Shown here piece after piece: positions 39,301-42,300 of a DNA stretch of 64,000 bases (the first letter of the stretch is position 1; each line of letters starts with the position of its first letter). The notes under the pieces are model-generated. The model searched no databases and was not told the DNA's origin. It saw only the letters and a program-made list of their open reading frames with translations. The stretch comes from Endomychus coccineus. Lineage: Eukaryota > Arthropoda > Insecta > Coleoptera > Endomychidae. The position numbers and the translations under genes are program-made. The DNA is taken from the NCBI GenBank assembly GCA_958510875.1, contig OY294067.1, positions 141,713,846-141,777,845 on the forward strand, in the 5' to 3' direction.

Positions 39301-42300
39301 AAAGATCTATTAACCAACGATCCCATTCTTTAATATTCTGATTTCTCAAAACCCATTATTCTGACGACAGAAGCAGATAATTTTGCTATTGCTCTCACAA
39401 GGGGAAATACAAAATGACAAACCAATAGCATACTCTTCAAGAAAACTAAACGAGACTCGATACAGTACGATCAAAAACAAGCTTCAAGCCATAATATGGT
39501 GATGTGAACATTTCCGACCATACTTATATGAACCAAAGTTCACAATTTATACTGACCATCGCTTACAGTCTTCCCAAATAAGAAATTAAACGAGAAACTT
39601 TCATGAACTATGAAATAACAATTACAATTCCTGAATGTAATAATGAAAGTTTAATATTCCAATTTTTGAAGGAATACACAATCCTTATAATATATACTGA
39701 ATATTATTTCAATACAGATATTTTATATCGAAACTTTTGCAAGGTATTCCGAACCAATTTCTTCTATAATGTCTCAAGATTAATCTATGTTGAAAACTAG
39801 TAAACACTGTAAACGATCAGGAAGATACCGGTGTGAACTTGGCAGCAAAATGTCAGCAGCGAATTCACCGGAAACAACCGAACGACCATAGACGTCGAAA
39901 TTTAATAATCATAAAAATTCATTCCATGTATCGTTTAAAGTTTTCCTCCACTCTTAGAAGATTTTAAATCATCATTCATGCCAAAGAGAATTAAACAACA
40001 GATTTATATAGATACCTACTAAACTTATTAATGATAGCAAAGTATTTGAAACAGAAAAAATGACAGTCTATCTATAGAGACTTTCCTTCTATACATAGTT
40101 TATAAATAGGAAAACTATGTATAGAAGGGAAGACATGCCATGCAAGTGTAGTGTTACCCTTAATATAATAAAAATCAATTTCATGCTGAAGGAAACAAGA
40201 AGCCAGTATGTTATTAATACGGAAAATAGATAATTATACAGGGAAACTTCATAAGAGTAGAAAATGTCTCCGATGCCGTCGAAGGGTTAGTTAGTATTGA
40301 TACCCTTATTATAATAAAAATTGTTTGTATTTTACTATACATAGAGACTGTTAATTTAGATGAAGTTCAAGATGTATACAAAACGTTGAATGATCAGCAT
40401 CAAAAACCGGACAATGTCAATGATGACCATCCAGTCCCATACATTTTCACTCTATCATTGGCTTTACTGTATTTCTATATATTTTTTTTGAGCTATTGCA
40501 TTTAGCATTTATCGCGGGCTTTGAGCGCGGCGACCGAATCAAGAAATTCCGTAACGAAAAATAACCTAAGGCCTAAACACCTAACATGTAGGTCGGCCGA
40601 ACAAATGCAGTATTTATCAAAACTTGTGTCAAATTAATTGATTTGAAGTTTCTAAAAGTGAGAAATTTCGCTATTTTATACGAATGTTATAACACTCTAG
40701 CGCTTTAGACTCCGGGATTTTGACGTGGCCTATCGAAATTAGAAGGTTCGAATTGTATAAAAACACAATTGCATGAACGCTAGACGTCTCATGTAATTAG
40801 CTACGAATGAAATCATTTTGACATATGCCTCCAGGAGCTCGCTACGCGTCAGTTAGAGTTTATACGTTAGACGTGCCTAGCAGAGACCTGAGAGTACCTG
40901 TTTCTATTTTAATTAAATTTTCCTATTTAATCGACATTTTGGGGCCCGAGACTATGCTATTTAGTTGGCCCCGCTCATAAACTAACGACATGGAGTGAAA
41001 ACCGCATGCGAAAATTCCTCGCAAAGACGTTATATGTTCAGAAGATTTGCACTTTTTAACTCGCGAGCTACGCACCCCTTACGTGAACGTCATTCGATTT
41101 ATCGAAAATTAACTAATTTAAAACAGTTTTCGACCCCGTTTGTGGCTATTGCGACCTTGTAAAAGGTTCAAAGTTAACATTTCGTTTTACATTCCACAAC
41201 CACCCTTGACCAAGATAATTTTTAATTTGTAGTTCATTATTGTTTTACAACTGAAATAAATAGGTATGAAATTTGTAGGTTATTGATGATGTCAGTGTGA
41301 CAGTGACATAATTAAGGCAAAAAGCAGCCAAAATAGAGTCGGCAATCTCGCTGTTCCCATTATATTACGAACAGCAAATATTTCATTAACATCGAATAGA
41401 AAATGTATAGCCAAACGCAAACATTTTCCATTAAGTTCAGCTCTTGCTATAACTGTACATAAGTCGCAAGGTGGAACTTTTGACGTAATAGTATATGAGT
41501 ATAGTAAAGCACATTCTCAGGAACTCGTTTATGTTGCGCTCTCTCGGGTGACTAATATTGAAAAATTGTATATCACGACAAAAAACGATAATTCTACATT
41601 CAAGTTTTATCATAATCGAAGGCAAGCTGCATCGACTGCATCTTTGTTGCCAGAATTCGAAAGACTGTCTTTAAATAGTGTTCAGACGACAACTCAAAGT
41701 GTCTTAGATTTCATTAGTAATAGAAATGGCATTTCAATAATGACTTTCAATTGCCAAAGTCTAAATAGTCACAAATACGATTTACAAGATTTAGTTACGA
41801 GACAAACAAATGTGTTACTTCTTACCGAAACTTGCATGGCGCATGATAATCCGATTGAAATACCTAATTTCAATTGTATTGTTCAATTCAAACGAGATAC
41901 TTTTCCAAAAGATGGGGTAGCTATTTACCAAAATAATAATAATGTAACTAATATCATGACTCCGAATATTGAAATAAATATTGCACACGTTAGCGATGTT
42001 AATGTTAGGCGCTCATTTGTTGGAGATATTTGTGCTTGCTTATGCAAACTTAGAAATGGCCTACACATAGTCATGGTAGCAATTTACATTTCTCCGAATC
42101 CAAAATTGGACGAGGCAGAGCATTTTATTCATCGCACTTTACTGGAGTACACTGAAGAAGGGTCGAAAATACTTGGTACAAATGGTGATAAATTTCCACT
42201 TATTTTGGTTGGCGATTTCAACATCAACTTCGCTGATAAAAAATCAGAGCGGTTGACAACTTTTCTTTCGGAAAAATTGAATTTGAAAATGAATGAATGA